From NCBI RefSeq assembly GCF_014831675.1, contig NZ_VJXY01000034.1, positions 1-64,000 on the forward strand: DNA of 64,000 nucleotides, written 5' to 3'. The translations under genes and the position numbers were made by a program. This DNA is from Komarekiella delphini-convector SJRDD-AB1 (GTDB lineage Bacteria; Cyanobacteriota; Cyanobacteriia; Cyanobacteriales; Nostocaceae). Of the stretch, positions 32,691-42,494 are shown piece by piece. A model generated the notes under the pieces. It saw nothing but the letters and a program-made list of their open reading frames with translations, was not told the DNA's origin and did no database searches. The number at the start of each line of letters is the position of its first letter. The first letter of the stretch is position 1.

Positions 32691-32858
32691 AACTACGGTG
32701 TACACACAAGTCTTCTAACATTGCTCCATAAACTTTTGATCCCCCCAACCCCCCTTTTTAAGGGGGGCAAAAACCTTTCAAAGTCCCCCTTTTTAAGGGG
32801 GATTTAGGAGGATCTACAACGATTTTGGTTTTGTACAGAGATGTGTATACACCGTAGT
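32691..32858. repeat. MITE-like element between coxA and coxC
   Basis: Outer inverted repeats aactacggtgtacacac (32691-32707) and gtgtatacaccgtagtt (32842-32858) enclose a GATCCCCC/GGAGGATC C-rich palindrome (32738-32815). The centre belongs to the same family as the copies at 3803 and 43603, but the outer arms differ. Confidence 0.75.
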
Positions 32859-32998
32859 TCCCTACAAGGAAAGGGGTTGGGGGTTAGGTCTGTAGTGGAC
32901 TCAACTGCAAACTGCTATAGTTGTTGGCAGTCGTGCAAGATTTTAATTTAACCAAACTCTTCACTTGTTCAAGAATTCCAAGAAATTCTGAGTTTTGT

Positions 32999-33220
32999 GT
33001 TCCGAACTCGGTCTTTCGTGTTCCGAACTCGGTCTTTCGTGTTCCGAACTCGGTCTTTCGTGTTCCAAACTCGGTCTTTCGTGTTTCAAACTCGGTCTTT
33101 CGTGTTCTGAACTCGGAGTTTCGTGTTCTGAACTCGGAGTTTCGTGTTCTGAACTCGGAGTTTCGTGTTCCGAACTCAGTCTTTCGTGTTCTGAACTCGG
33201 AGTTTCGTGTTCTGAACTTA
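32999..33220. repeat. 21-bp tandem repeat array, ten units plus a partial one
   Basis: Ten full 21-bp units with the core gttc-gaactcgg and the end tttcgt lie in perfect register, followed by a partial unit. Two forms exist: units 1-5 and 9 have -tc- (cggtctttcgt, the ninth cagtctttcgt) and units 6-8 and 10 have -ag- (cggagtttcgt), indicating block-wise expansion. Several frames stay open as seven-residue repeats but these are by-products. It sits between the coxA stop and coxC start. Confidence 0.85.
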
Positions 33221-33274
33221 AATGAATAGAAGTTGCAGTTACCTTGACAGGGATAATAGTACTCACTCTACTAA

Positions 33275-34963
33275 CTAAGCACTAACTTCCGGCGTCGCAG
33301 ATGGCTGTACTTCATTACTTTGATCATGACCATAGTCATAAGGGCCATGAGTGACAACAGGTAACACTTCCCAGTTTTCGATGGCGGGTGGTGAGCTGGT
33401 TGTCCATTCTAAAGTCAAAGCTTGCCAAGGATTATCACCCGCAGGTTTGCCTTTGCTCCAACTGTAGAGAATGTTGATAGCAAAAGGAATTACCGATATC
33501 CCCAAGACAAATGAACCAAAGGTACAAATTTGATTGAGGTCGATAAATTGAGGGTCATACATTGCCACTCGTCGCGGCATTCCTTGCAAACCCAACTCGT
33601 GCATGGGTAGGAAAGTCAGGTTAGTGCCGATAAAAGTGAGGACAAAGTGAACGCGGCCCCAAGCTTCATTCATCATCCGTCCAGTAATTTTGGGGAACCA
33701 GTGGTAAATACCGGCGTAAATGCCAAACACGGAACCGCCAAACAGGACGTAGTGGAAGTGTCCTACTACATAATAGGTGTCGTGGACGTGAACATCAAAG
33801 GGAGCTGTTCCCATTGTCACGCCACTTAAACCGCCCATGACAAACATGGACAACAAGCCAATGGCGAAAAGCATGGCGCTGGTGAAGCGGATTTTACCAC
33901 CCCAGAGGGTAGCAACCCAGCCAAAAATCTTGACGCCAGTGGGAACCGCAACGATGAGAGTAGAGATAGTGAAGAACATCCGCATCCAACCGGGTGTACC
34001 GCTGGTAAACATGTGGTGTACCCAGACGAATAAACCGACAACGCAGATGGCCACACTAGAATAAGCGATCGCTTTATAACCAAAAATCGGCTTACGGGCA
34101 TGAACTGGAATCACCTCGGACATAATGCCGAAGATGGGCAGAATCATTAAATATACTGCCGGGTGAGAATAGAACCAGAACAAGTGTTGATAGATAACAA
34201 CGTTACCGCCGGCATCTGGTTTAAAGAAGGATGTCCCAAAGTTGAGGTCAAATAACAGCAAGATTAAACCCGCTGCTAATACGGGTGTAGAGAGCAACGC
34301 CAGGATAGAGGTTGCCAAGATTGCCCAGCAGAACAATGGTACTTGATCCCATTTCATGCTAGGAACTTTCATCATCAAGATGGTGATCACAAAGTTCAGT
34401 GAACCCAAAATCGAGGAAGTTCCCACCAAAACGATCGCAAGTATCCACATTGTTTGAGCAATGGGTGCTGTCACTAAGCTTAAGGGTGGGTAAGCTGTCC
34501 AACCAGATTGTGAACCACCAAAGATGAAACTACCTAAAATTAGCGCCCCTGCTGGTGGGTTTAACCAAAAGGCGATCGCGTTCAGCTTCGGGAAAGCCAT
34601 ATCTCTAGCGCCAACCATCAGCGGCACTAGATAGTTGCCAAATCCCCCAATCGCACTCGGAACAATCCACAGGAAAATCATGATTGTCCCGTGATTCGTC
34701 ATGAAAGCGTTATACAGATTGGGGTCGAGCAAGTCTGCATCTGGTGTTGCTAACTCGGCGCGAATAGCGATCGCCATCAATCCACCGATTAAATAAAACA
34801 TAAACGCCGTCACTAGGTATTGAATACCAATAACCTTGTGATCAACATTAAATGTAAAGTAATCCTGCCATTTCCACGCTTTGGGATGGGAGGCGTGAGC
34901 AACAACCATTTCCGGCTTCTTCCCTTCTGGTGGCGTATTCCGTGGAAATTCTACTTTTGTCAT
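33275..34963 (-). CDS. coxA: Cytochrome c oxidase subunit I, A2-type (Cox2 family)
   Basis: A 562-residue, 12-helix heme-copper oxidase subunit. The helix VI motif is WFYSHPAVYLMILP: the YSHP form of A2-type oxidases, without the Glu of HPEV in A1 enzymes. CuB/heme ligands are visible in WVHHMF and DTYYVVGHFHYVLFG. Gene order B-A-C beside cnfR matches the heterocyst cox2 operon of Anabaena/Nostoc, which removes O2 to protect nitrogenase. Heterocyst expression is inferred from context. Confidence 0.96.
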   Translation of the reverse strand: MTKVEFPRNTPPEGKKPEMVVAHASHPKAWKWQDYFTFNVDHKVIGIQYLVTAFMFYLIGGLMAIAIRAELATPDADLLDPNLYNAFMTNHGTIMIFLWIVPSAIGGFGNYLVPLMVGARDMAFPKLNAIAFWLNPPAGALILGSFIFGGSQSGWTAYPPLSLVTAPIAQTMWILAIVLVGTSSILGSLNFVITILMMKVPSMKWDQVPLFCWAILATSILALLSTPVLAAGLILLLFDLNFGTSFFKPDAGGNVVIYQHLFWFYSHPAVYLMILPIFGIMSEVIPVHARKPIFGYKAIAYSSVAICVVGLFVWVHHMFTSGTPGWMRMFFTISTLIVAVPTGVKIFGWVATLWGGKIRFTSAMLFAIGLLSMFVMGGLSGVTMGTAPFDVHVHDTYYVVGHFHYVLFGGSVFGIYAGIYHWFPKITGRMMNEAWGRVHFVLTFIGTNLTFLPMHELGLQGMPRRVAMYDPQFIDLNQICTFGSFVLGISVIPFAINILYSWSKGKPAGDNPWQALTLEWTTSSPPAIENWEVLPVVTHGPYDYGHDQSNEVQPSATPEVSA

Positions 34964-35069
34964 ATTTTTTCACCGCTACGCAAAGTCCAGGGTCAAATGT
35001 CCAAAGTAATTAAATTTGACTCTTGACCATTGACTCATGACTCTTGTACAGACGCAATTAATCGCGTCT

Positions 35070-36050
35070 CTACTCTTGACCAATGACCATTGACTCTAGA
35101 GTTACTGCACTAATTCCCATATCGTGGGTGTGGGGAGCGAGAAACTCGGATGTAGATAAGTCAGAAGGGTTAACAGCAACAACTTGATGTCCGTCTTGCT
35201 GTTGAGCAATCTGGTTTTCTGTCCGCCAGCTATCATATTCTTCCGGCGTGTGGACAACTACCTGTGTCCGCATTGAGCCGTGATAACCACCGCATAGTTC
35301 AGCACACACTACAGGATATGTACCTGGTTTGGTAGCGACAAATCGCAGTTCAGTAGGGATACCGGGAAGCGCATCTTGCTTCAGCCGGAAGTTTGGAACC
35401 CAAAATGAGTGAATCACATCCTGTGCTGAAAGATTGAGTTGTACATCAGCACCGACAGGAACGTGCAATTCCCCAGAGGTAATGCCACTATCGGGATAGT
35501 TAAATATCCAAGCGTACTGTATCCCTTTAACATCAACAACCAAGTCGGCTTTTTTACCTTGGGTTGTGGGAGATGCACCAATACCAATTGCTGGAGCAAC
35601 TGTTGCTTGAGAGGTGTCATTTAAGGTAGCCGCAAGAGCACTACCTGGCATGTGAGCAATATGAGCTGAGGAATGAGGATGACCCGCAGGCTCAAAGCCT
35701 CCCATTCGGTTAAAAACATCTACACTGTAAATTCCCAACCCAAGCACAATCAATGTTGGGATTGCTGTCCAAAAAACTTCTAAAGGTAAGTTGCCTTCAA
35801 TTGGTGCGCCGTCAGTATCGTCACCCCGACGGCGACGAAACTGAATCAAAAAAACCACAATGGTTCCTTCTACCACCAAAAACAGAGCGATCGCAATGGT
35901 AAACATGATATTGAAAAATCCGTCTACCAAAGGCGCTTGTAGCGATGCTTGCACCGGCAGTAGAGTGTGATTTTGACCAATCCAAACGCTAATAGCTGTG
36001 ACTACTATCCCAGCAATCAGAGTCCATAGTGAAACAGGAATTTGTTGCAT
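35070..36050 (-). CDS. coxB: Cytochrome c oxidase subunit II
   Basis: A 326-residue CuA subunit with two N-terminal transmembrane helices (about residues 8-25 and 44-72), a Ser/Ala-rich insertion with LAATLNDTSQATVAPAIG (about 150), and the CuA motif CAELCGGYHGSM (about 250-261) with the second cysteine and His. There is no heme c domain. It is first in the operon. The 106-bp spacer to coxA contains a gacgcaattaatcgcgtc palindrome of the same family as 52695-52722. Confidence 0.95.
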   Translation of the reverse strand: MQQIPVSLWTLIAGIVVTAISVWIGQNHTLLPVQASLQAPLVDGFFNIMFTIAIALFLVVEGTIVVFLIQFRRRRGDDTDGAPIEGNLPLEVFWTAIPTLIVLGLGIYSVDVFNRMGGFEPAGHPHSSAHIAHMPGSALAATLNDTSQATVAPAIGIGASPTTQGKKADLVVDVKGIQYAWIFNYPDSGITSGELHVPVGADVQLNLSAQDVIHSFWVPNFRLKQDALPGIPTELRFVATKPGTYPVVCAELCGGYHGSMRTQVVVHTPEEYDSWRTENQIAQQQDGHQVVAVNPSDLSTSEFLAPHTHDMGISAVTLESMVIGQE

Positions 36051-36599
36051 ACTGCTACCTGCTCTGTAAAACGTCTTTAAAGGTACTGGGATTTGTGATT
36101 GGGGATTGGGGACTGGGTACTGGGGATTGGGTATTGGGAAGAATTTAGTTCCCAGGTACTAGTCCTAATTCCTAATCCTCACTTCCCAGTCCCTAGTCTC
36201 TAGCCCCCAGCCCCTAATCCATTTTGTTTTCACTTATTAACTTTCTAACGCGCACTAAAAAAAAAGGGGGGAAACTTCCAGATTTTTTCATATCTTTCCC
36301 CCCAGTAAATTACAAATTATCTTTCAACTCCTATGAAAAAGGAGCCTTCTTTTTACAGAAAAGCTTGTTGTTCTTAGAGGACACTTTTAGTCCTAATATT
36401 GATTAGGCTATATTAGCAGCAAGTTTAAATTTGTTAATAAGTAACAATTTGCGATTTACGGATTTGTTTACTGTGAACTTTTGGATTGATTCCGGTAAAT
36501 ACTTAGCATTCCCCTCTAGTTACCTTGCTTAGCGCAATCGCGCTTTCTGTTAAAAGTGCCTCCTTGAACAAACAACAAATTTGACTAACTCCAACAACC
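36051..36599. promoter_or_regulatory. Spacer upstream of coxB with STRR run
   Basis: This 549-bp stretch between fdxB and coxB starts with heptamer-type repeats (36095-36215: ggattgggg-type units, then the inverse cctaattcctaatcctc and cccagtccctag). Further on there is a palindrome of ggggggaaa and ttccccccc (36266-36305). No gene is present; the cox promoter must be here, and the heptamers probably lie close to it. Confidence 0.5.
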
Positions 36600-36893
36600 T
36601 TAATTATTTAATGCAACATGGGTGTAGCAATTCTTCGGACAAATCCGTGAACAAGCTTCACAACCAATACAATTTTCTGGATAAGCTACTGCCATTACTT
36701 TTCTTTCAATTTCTTCATCATCTTCGTCCTCTACAAATTCTCCTTCTTCGTTAAGTGCTTTTAAACCCAGCACATTATATCCACATACTTTAATACATCT
36801 GCCACAGCCGATACATTTGTCCTTGTCAATTTCTTGAGCAAATTTTGGTGTCCAAGTCTTACCGCCAAATGTCAAACCTGTTAGTTGTGCCAT
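36600..36893 (-). CDS. fdxB: Nif-type 2[4Fe-4S] ferredoxin III
   Basis: This 97-residue protein has two CxxCxxCxxxC clusters: C27, C30, C33, C37 and C75, C78, C81, C85, plus an extra C89, separated by an acidic insert ([14 protein letters not shown]). This spacing and the N-terminal [13 protein letters not shown] are those of the nif-specific ferredoxin III family. It is likely an electron carrier in heterocysts. The gene heads away from cnfR, across a 1.3-kb spacer. Confidence 0.93.
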   Translation of the reverse strand: MAQLTGLTFGGKTWTPKFAQEIDKDKCIGCGRCIKVCGYNVLGLKALNEEGEFVEDEDDEEIERKVMAVAYPENCIGCEACSRICPKNCYTHVALNN

Positions 36894-38199
36894 GAAATAA
36901 TCCTCGGCAGTTTTGCCTATTAATTTGTTTGTACTTTTATCTCATCGTATCCTAATATTTTCTGTTTTTGATGTTAGATAATTACTTTTTTCTCATCAAA
37001 TTTTGATATTTTTAAACACAATTTTGCGTGGTTTTTTCAATTTAGTTCTGTAGATGAAATTTATTGCCAATAACTATTATAAAAAGGCGTCGGGAAAACC
37101 CATTCTTTCTCGGTAGGTGATGAAAGACACCTTTTTAGGCCGTTGACAGTTGACGGTTAACGGTTAACAGTCAACTGTCAACTGTCTTTCGTGTTATCCC
37201 ATCCACTTGGCGGGGTGGGATGCTTAAGTAGTGTCAAGCAGTGCTGTTAGCGTAGCGGGACGTAGCACGTAATGAGAGCTGTTTTATGGTAATTCAATCA
37301 AAAACTCCACGCCACTTGCTCTCTGGAGTTTGCCGCCGACTTTTGAGTAACTAACACTATTTATGACGAATGCAACTTTAGCTATAAGGTAATGATATTA
37401 ATTTTCAAGTTTTCCTATTTTTAGGCAAAAGCATGTAATAAAAATAGTATTTCTATATACAAAATTACATGTTTATTAATTACATTTTTATCTATGCAAT
37501 GTGTATTAAAAAAGCAATTATCATTACTATAGCTTTCATTGAAATATCTATAGTAATGTTGACAAAGTAAATATTGTTTTTGCACATTAATTCACCAAAC
37601 AAAGCTCAGTTAACTAGGATAAAAACTGTAACCTTGATAGCAGAATATTCATCACTATTAAATATTAAAATTATTAATAAATCAGATGAATACTAGTCGT
37701 AATAACTTTAAATGGTTTCCAAAAATACTTTGGCTAAGGTTTTGTAGTCAAAAAGAGATTGTTCATGAAATACCTATTTAAGGAAATGTTAAGAATGATT
37801 TCTAAGCTCATTGTGAACAAACTTATTAGTTTATTTGTGAAATGTATAGTTAATAAGAAGTAATATTAGGCTCGGCTTAAAAGACTTAAATAGCTACCAA
37901 TTGAATGCGAAGTCAGAATATGGATGTGAGAAGTTAGTGGGGTGAGAAAAGATTATTCTTACCTAAAAGATAATTTGGTAGCGAGTCACGAATAAACAGG
38001 ACACATTCCAATACCTTTCGATTAAGGGAGAAAGGTGGAAGGAAAAGGGTTTGAATTTACCCTTTACCCTTTACACTTTACCCTTTACCCTTTTTCCAGA
38101 CTCCAAGTTAAGTAATTAGACTTATCCGAAAAGTATTGGGACATATCCAGGGGAGAACTGAGCCTGTCATCTCAACGATTAGAGTGGGAAAAGAGCCAC
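36894..38199. promoter_or_regulatory. 1.3-kb spacer between fdxB and cnfR
   Basis: AT-rich, gene-free DNA. It holds one copy of the ~125-bp structured repeat (37078-37222), a TTAATAA/ATTAATA-rich middle (37380-37700), and a STRR-like ccctttaccc run (38058-38093). Promoters for both fdxB and cnfR must lie here. I saw no exact NtcA box, and I do not know a CnfR-binding motif well enough to call one. Confidence 0.55.
37078..37222 (+). repeat. Structured ~125-bp repeat, copy 1
   Basis: Begins tataaaaaggcgtcggg, continues with cccattctttctcggtagg and tgatgaaagacacc, then a ttgacagttgacggttaac heptamer-like tract, and ends in a hairpin atcccatccac...ggtgggatg. Copies 2 (57821-57948) and 3 (60643-60758, reversed) share the same order. 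The three share the ggcgtc-gggaaaa-cccatt-tctcggtaggtgatgaaag core almost exactly. Confidence 0.8.
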
Positions 38200-39789
38200 A
38201 TGCCTTATACAATTCCTAACAACAGTTGCGTTGGATGTGACAATTGCCGTCCCCAATGTCCTACGGGTGCAATCAAACTAGAAAACGATGAATACTGGAT
38301 CGATCCTTTTCTGTGTAACAATTGCGAGGGTTATTACCCAGAACCGCAATGTGTAATGGCTTGTCCAACTAAGTCTCCCATGCCCTTGCAGGCGAAGAAA
38401 GGGAGATGCAAAGTTGAGCCGAGAGATGCTACTAGTTCAGACTTGTTTTCTAATGGCAAGAATAATCCATTCGCTTCAGCGATCGCTATTTGGGAAGCTT
38501 GTAACGTACTAGCTCAACGAACATCCTTGCATTGGGAAAGCGATGAAGAAGGTTATCTGTCTTATGGCCGACAAGTTAACCAAGGACGTGGAGCGATCGC
38601 CTTTCATATCCAAGATCCATTCCAAGTTAGCGGAAGGAGTACAGACTTAGGAGCGATCGAAGCACTGGACATCAGAGCCGCTTGCATCCATCTGATTTTT
38701 GCAGCTTATGCCACAGCCTTAGATCAGCCTTGGGAGCAGGAGTTTAGCATTGACGAGCGGCAAATTGAGAAATATTTGGGGATGGAGAAACGCAAAGACT
38801 TGAGCAAAAATGCCAAGTTGGCTTTAATGAAAAACATTGTGCAGCAAGCTTGCTCACTAATCATCTCCATTGACTGGCCGCAACAAGGACGAGTTAACGG
38901 ATTCTCAGTTAAACAAAGTCGCTTGTGGCATTTGGTTGATGTTCAGCACCACTTCCAAGAAGATAATCAGGGATGTAAATATCTTATTGGACTAACTTTT
39001 AAAGTAAAAGCGGGTATATGGGCACAGTATTTCTTAAACAAACAAGCATGTAAAGAGCGAACCGCATTCTATCAATACGGCAGTCTACCCAAAACGCTGT
39101 TAACCACAGTCATGAGCATTTGGCAGCAACATGAAGGAGCAGTAAGACTCATGCTGTGGTTGCTATTTAAAACCAAAATGGGTAAAGAACAACGCATCAC
39201 TGTTCCTACCCTACTACGTGTTGCTTACGGTGAGGAAAAAGTCACCTTAGCATCTCGACAACGAGAAGAACGCAAGCGCCTACTGCGAACTTTTGAAAGT
39301 GATTTGGAAGTTCTCAATCACTATGGAATGAAGCCAATTTTTGATCCAGTTACTTACCCAATAGAAATTCAACCTTTGTGGGCCAAATTAATTGATCTTC
39401 CCGAAGATCCAGATGAAGCGTTAGAATTTTGGACTAATGACGGTGGTGGTGAAACCCGCCTCACAGACACAGGCCCCCGTGGGAAGTGGAATTTGCTGAT
39501 GAATGCCCGGATTTTAGCTTTTGAACTACCAGCAGAATGGGAGCAGCAAATTTCAGAATCGGAAAAAAAGCAGCGGCGAACTGCTAGAACCAAAAGGAAG
39601 CCCAAAGCTACAGGCGATTTGCTGGGTGAGCAGATTTTGCAAGCGCGAAAAAATCTAAATCTCTCCCAACGAGAATTAGCAAAGCTCACAGGTAAGAGTC
39701 AAAGCTGGATTCGAGACGTGGAAAATGGTCGCTTAAAAGCCAAGTTAGAAGACCAAGTACTACTACGAAAAGTACTAAATATGGCTTAA
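38200..39789 (+). CDS. cnfR: CnfR/PatB: ferredoxin-HTH activator of nitrogen fixation genes
   Basis: A 529-residue protein in three parts. The N-terminal ferredoxin domain holds CVGCDNCRPQC (C10, C13, C16, C20) and C39, C42, C51, C55. A long middle region contains no motif I recognise. The C-terminal HTH domain (about residues 475-525) reads EQILQARKNLNLSQRELAKL with GKSQSWIRDVENGRL. This is the architecture of CnfR/PatB, which activates nif genes under low O2 in heterocysts. It lies beside fdxB and cox2, as in other heterocystous genomes. Confidence 0.94.
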   Translation: MPYTIPNNSCVGCDNCRPQCPTGAIKLENDEYWIDPFLCNNCEGYYPEPQCVMACPTKSPMPLQAKKGRCKVEPRDATSSDLFSNGKNNPFASAIAIWEACNVLAQRTSLHWESDEEGYLSYGRQVNQGRGAIAFHIQDPFQVSGRSTDLGAIEALDIRAACIHLIFAAYATALDQPWEQEFSIDERQIEKYLGMEKRKDLSKNAKLALMKNIVQQACSLIISIDWPQQGRVNGFSVKQSRLWHLVDVQHHFQEDNQGCKYLIGLTFKVKAGIWAQYFLNKQACKERTAFYQYGSLPKTLLTTVMSIWQQHEGAVRLMLWLLFKTKMGKEQRITVPTLLRVAYGEEKVTLASRQREERKRLLRTFESDLEVLNHYGMKPIFDPVTYPIEIQPLWAKLIDLPEDPDEALEFWTNDGGGETRLTDTGPRGKWNLLMNARILAFELPAEWEQQISESEKKQRRTARTKRKPKATGDLLGEQILQARKNLNLSQRELAKLTGKSQSWIRDVENGRLKAKLEDQVLLRKVLNMA

Positions 39790-39849
39790 TCTCGATATGT
39801 AATTTGGATTTGGGATCTCTAAGTAGCGAATTAAATTCAAAAAACTCTG

Positions 39850-40115
39850 CGCCCCTTTGCGCTTTCCTTTGTCTTGAAAAGTTTCCTACGCCGGGAAACC
39901 CGGCTTTCCTTCGGAACGCTTATGCGAACGAGGAACTTTCCGCTGCGTACCTCTGCGTTTAAATTTTAACTCTCAAGTCACTAAGGTTTTATTCCAAGCT
40001 GTACTAAGTAGAAGGACTAGATTAAACCTAACTTGAACCGGGTTTCGACTGCGCTCAACCCTCTTGTTGTCAGGCTGGCGAGCATTGACCGAACTTGTGC
40101 TGAGCGCAGTCGAAG
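39850..40115. repeat. Dispersed repeats downstream of cnfR
   Basis: The gap 39790-40258 contains a copy of the aaaagtttcctacgccgggaaac family (39868-39965) seen near hypD. It also holds an inverted pair tttcgactgcgctcaacc (40043-40060) and gagcgcagtcgaagtagtcgaa (40099-40120), the common Nostoc TTCGACTGCGCTC repeat. No gene was found; frames here are repeat-derived. Confidence 0.6.
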
Positions 40116-40258
40116 TAGTCGAAATGCGTCTTATAAATAATTGTGTCCACCTACTTAACAACAAATCCAAAACTCAATTAATTATGCAAAATCATCAGCT
40201 ACTACTAAGATTACTAGTAGATGTATACCTCTTTAATTATCTGGTGTAATCCAGATTT

Positions 40259-41236
40259 TTATACGCTACAAGTTTCCACTTTCTTAGAGGTAAGACACAG
40301 ATTAGCTACAGCATATTTAATTACTACTGATTCTTGTGTTGCATTGCAAGAACTTTTCAGTCGTTGGGTTTTGGTTCCATCTTTTACAAGTTTTGCTTGG
40401 CAGGTGTAGAGAGAACCAGAAGGTTTTTTAAAACTTAGCTCAGCTTGCATCGTATTATTGTCTAAACTTTGCTCTAGGATTTTGCCTGTTACTTTGTAGT
40501 TAAACCAATCCCATCCGTGGCTAAGGATTAGTTCTCTTTCTAAAATTTGAAGTGCTGTAGGCAAAATTCCCCAGCCTCGATAGACTTTATTCAAGCACTG
40601 AATATCGCCAGTACGCGTCAAAATCGATCTAAATGAATCTTGCTCAAGAGCACCGTAGTATCTTCCTTCTGGCAAGTCAATCATCGTTGGCGCAAACCTA
40701 TGTCCACCAAAATGGGTCGATTTCCAAATCCGCACATTGTCCAAGCACAAATCAGAAATAGTAGCTATAGCTTGGAAGTAAAAAGGATTTCCATATCTGG
40801 CACAGCATTTATCATGATTACCGTGGGTACAAACTAAAATATCTCTGGTTACACTATTGTCTACTTGAGAGTCACAACTCATACCCCATAACCATTTTTG
40901 CACAACCGTTGCTACTTGTTCAATATTTGCTAGTTTAAACTCTTGCTTGCGGTATCCATTACTTAGCCCCTCTTGTTTTTGATAAATCAAAAGAGTGGTA
41001 TGGTCTGCTTTATGTGATAAATCATTAGCAATTAAGAGAAATCTGATTGGTAGTTTAGCACGCTTCACTTCATCTACCAAAATCCTCAAATTCTTTGGTA
41101 CCCATTTAGAGTTAAAAACTTCTGATATCCAAGGTGGAGGGCACTCAATTAAAATATAAGTTTGTTCATTGGTCGCGCTGCCAATAAGATCTTCTCCTGT
41201 TTGTCGTGAATAGTCAGAACAAAAAAAAGTATCCAT
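40259..41236 (-). CDS. Sucrase/ferredoxin-like family protein
   Basis: A 325-residue thioredoxin-like [2Fe-2S] protein of the Suc_Fer-like family. The key motif CTHGNHDKCCARYG (C136, C144, C145) is followed by THFGGHRFAPTMIDLPEG (His175-His179), which supplies the remaining cluster ligands. The N-terminus with ECPPPW is typical. Enzymatic function is not established for this family; the old sucrase name comes from a misinterpreted clone. Converges on cnfR. Confidence 0.85.
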   Translation of the reverse strand: MDTFFCSDYSRQTGEDLIGSATNEQTYILIECPPPWISEVFNSKWVPKNLRILVDEVKRAKLPIRFLLIANDLSHKADHTTLLIYQKQEGLSNGYRKQEFKLANIEQVATVVQKWLWGMSCDSQVDNSVTRDILVCTHGNHDKCCARYGNPFYFQAIATISDLCLDNVRIWKSTHFGGHRFAPTMIDLPEGRYYGALEQDSFRSILTRTGDIQCLNKVYRGWGILPTALQILERELILSHGWDWFNYKVTGKILEQSLDNNTMQAELSFKKPSGSLYTCQAKLVKDGTKTQRLKSSCNATQESVVIKYAVANLCLTSKKVETCSV

Positions 41237-42494
41237 TTAACTGTACTCATGAATTGATTTTCTGGACAAAGGGAATGAGAAAACTGTAATTGTGTTCTGG
41301 ACAACAATTTCCTTAAATCAAAGAGATACTAAAGAACAATATACATTTTTGGTTTAAAACCAAGTAGCCACTTTATAACATCATTTACAGCTAATGTCTT
41401 GCCGATTAATAAACTCTCTATAATAGAGTCAAACAGATATAAGAGAGATTTTTGCGTACCGACAAAGTTAATTTTGTATCTGTTTTTGCATGGAATTTGA
41501 GAAATGATTACTCTCTGAGAATTGGCTTTTTAAACTTGGTTTTCAGAATAAAATCAAATATATTCAACCCTGTGCGATCGCGTCAAAAGCATCAAGTAAC
41601 TAGCTTGATTAAAATTTTTATGTAGCTAATATTACTAGTAAAAATTTTACCGACAACAAGGTACTTATTTAAAGTTTTGTTTAAATTATCTACATATTTA
41701 GTTACATCTCCGGTTTATATACATAAAGGCGTACTTCTACACTACTCTTGTGAGGAATGCATTAATGCAAGATAGGGAAAGACTTGATTAATGGTAATGA
41801 CTTTAGCGAACCAATTTTGTTTTAAGATTTCCACGCTATCTGCTTTTAATGTATCTATTAATGCACACATCTTGCAAATTATTCTCAACTATTCTCGAAA
41901 AAATAAAAATAGTTGGGTTAGGTGTAAATACTTTGGTACTTCATACTCTATGCAAAATAAGTTAATGAACAAGATTAGTGACTAATCATTAATACGTCAC
42001 TGAAATCAGCATTAACAAATCTGGAATTTACCCTGTTACCTAACCTAACTTCCTGAAAATCATATCAGGGTTTGATTCTAGGCATCTGCTTTGAATGTAA
42101 CTGAAGTCAATAACAAATGCAAGTTTTTGGCAGTCTTTATGACTTTTGGTACAGTCTGTAACTTCCTGGAGATTTATGAAATCAAGTTGAGCAGGCATTT
42201 ATATAGCGGAGATGGTTAACTAGAACAAGTATTAATGCTTTCCTAATTATAGATAATTTTTCGCATTTGTGACAAATTGTCGTCACTAGTCTGAGTCACA
42301 AGCTCAGGTATGACGCAACTTCATCAAACATCAGAAAACTAGATGATAAAAATAGGAACATTCTGATGCTTCAACTGCTGAAACAAATAAAAGGCGCGAT
42401 CGCTTAATGCAATTCTTTGAATTACGCTAGCTTTCACATAGTATTGTAAGGTGTGTTAGATATTACAAATTTATTGTTTTTACCACATAGCACC
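41237..42494. other. 1.25-kb AT-rich gene-free stretch
   Basis: Between the sucrase/ferredoxin-like gene and the membrane protein at 42495 I find no convincing gene. A 64-codon frame at 41791-41985 has no ribosome-binding site or protein-like pattern. HIP1-type sites occur at 41575 and 42397. The region may contain the upstream promoter of the 42495 gene. Confidence 0.5.

Noticed and set aside
32921-33266. Frames on both strands through the cox spacer array
   Set aside because: Same reason: the 21-bp tandem units keep three frames open, with no ribosome-binding site.
41791-41985. 64-codon plus-strand frame
   Set aside because: No ribosome-binding site and no recognisable features.
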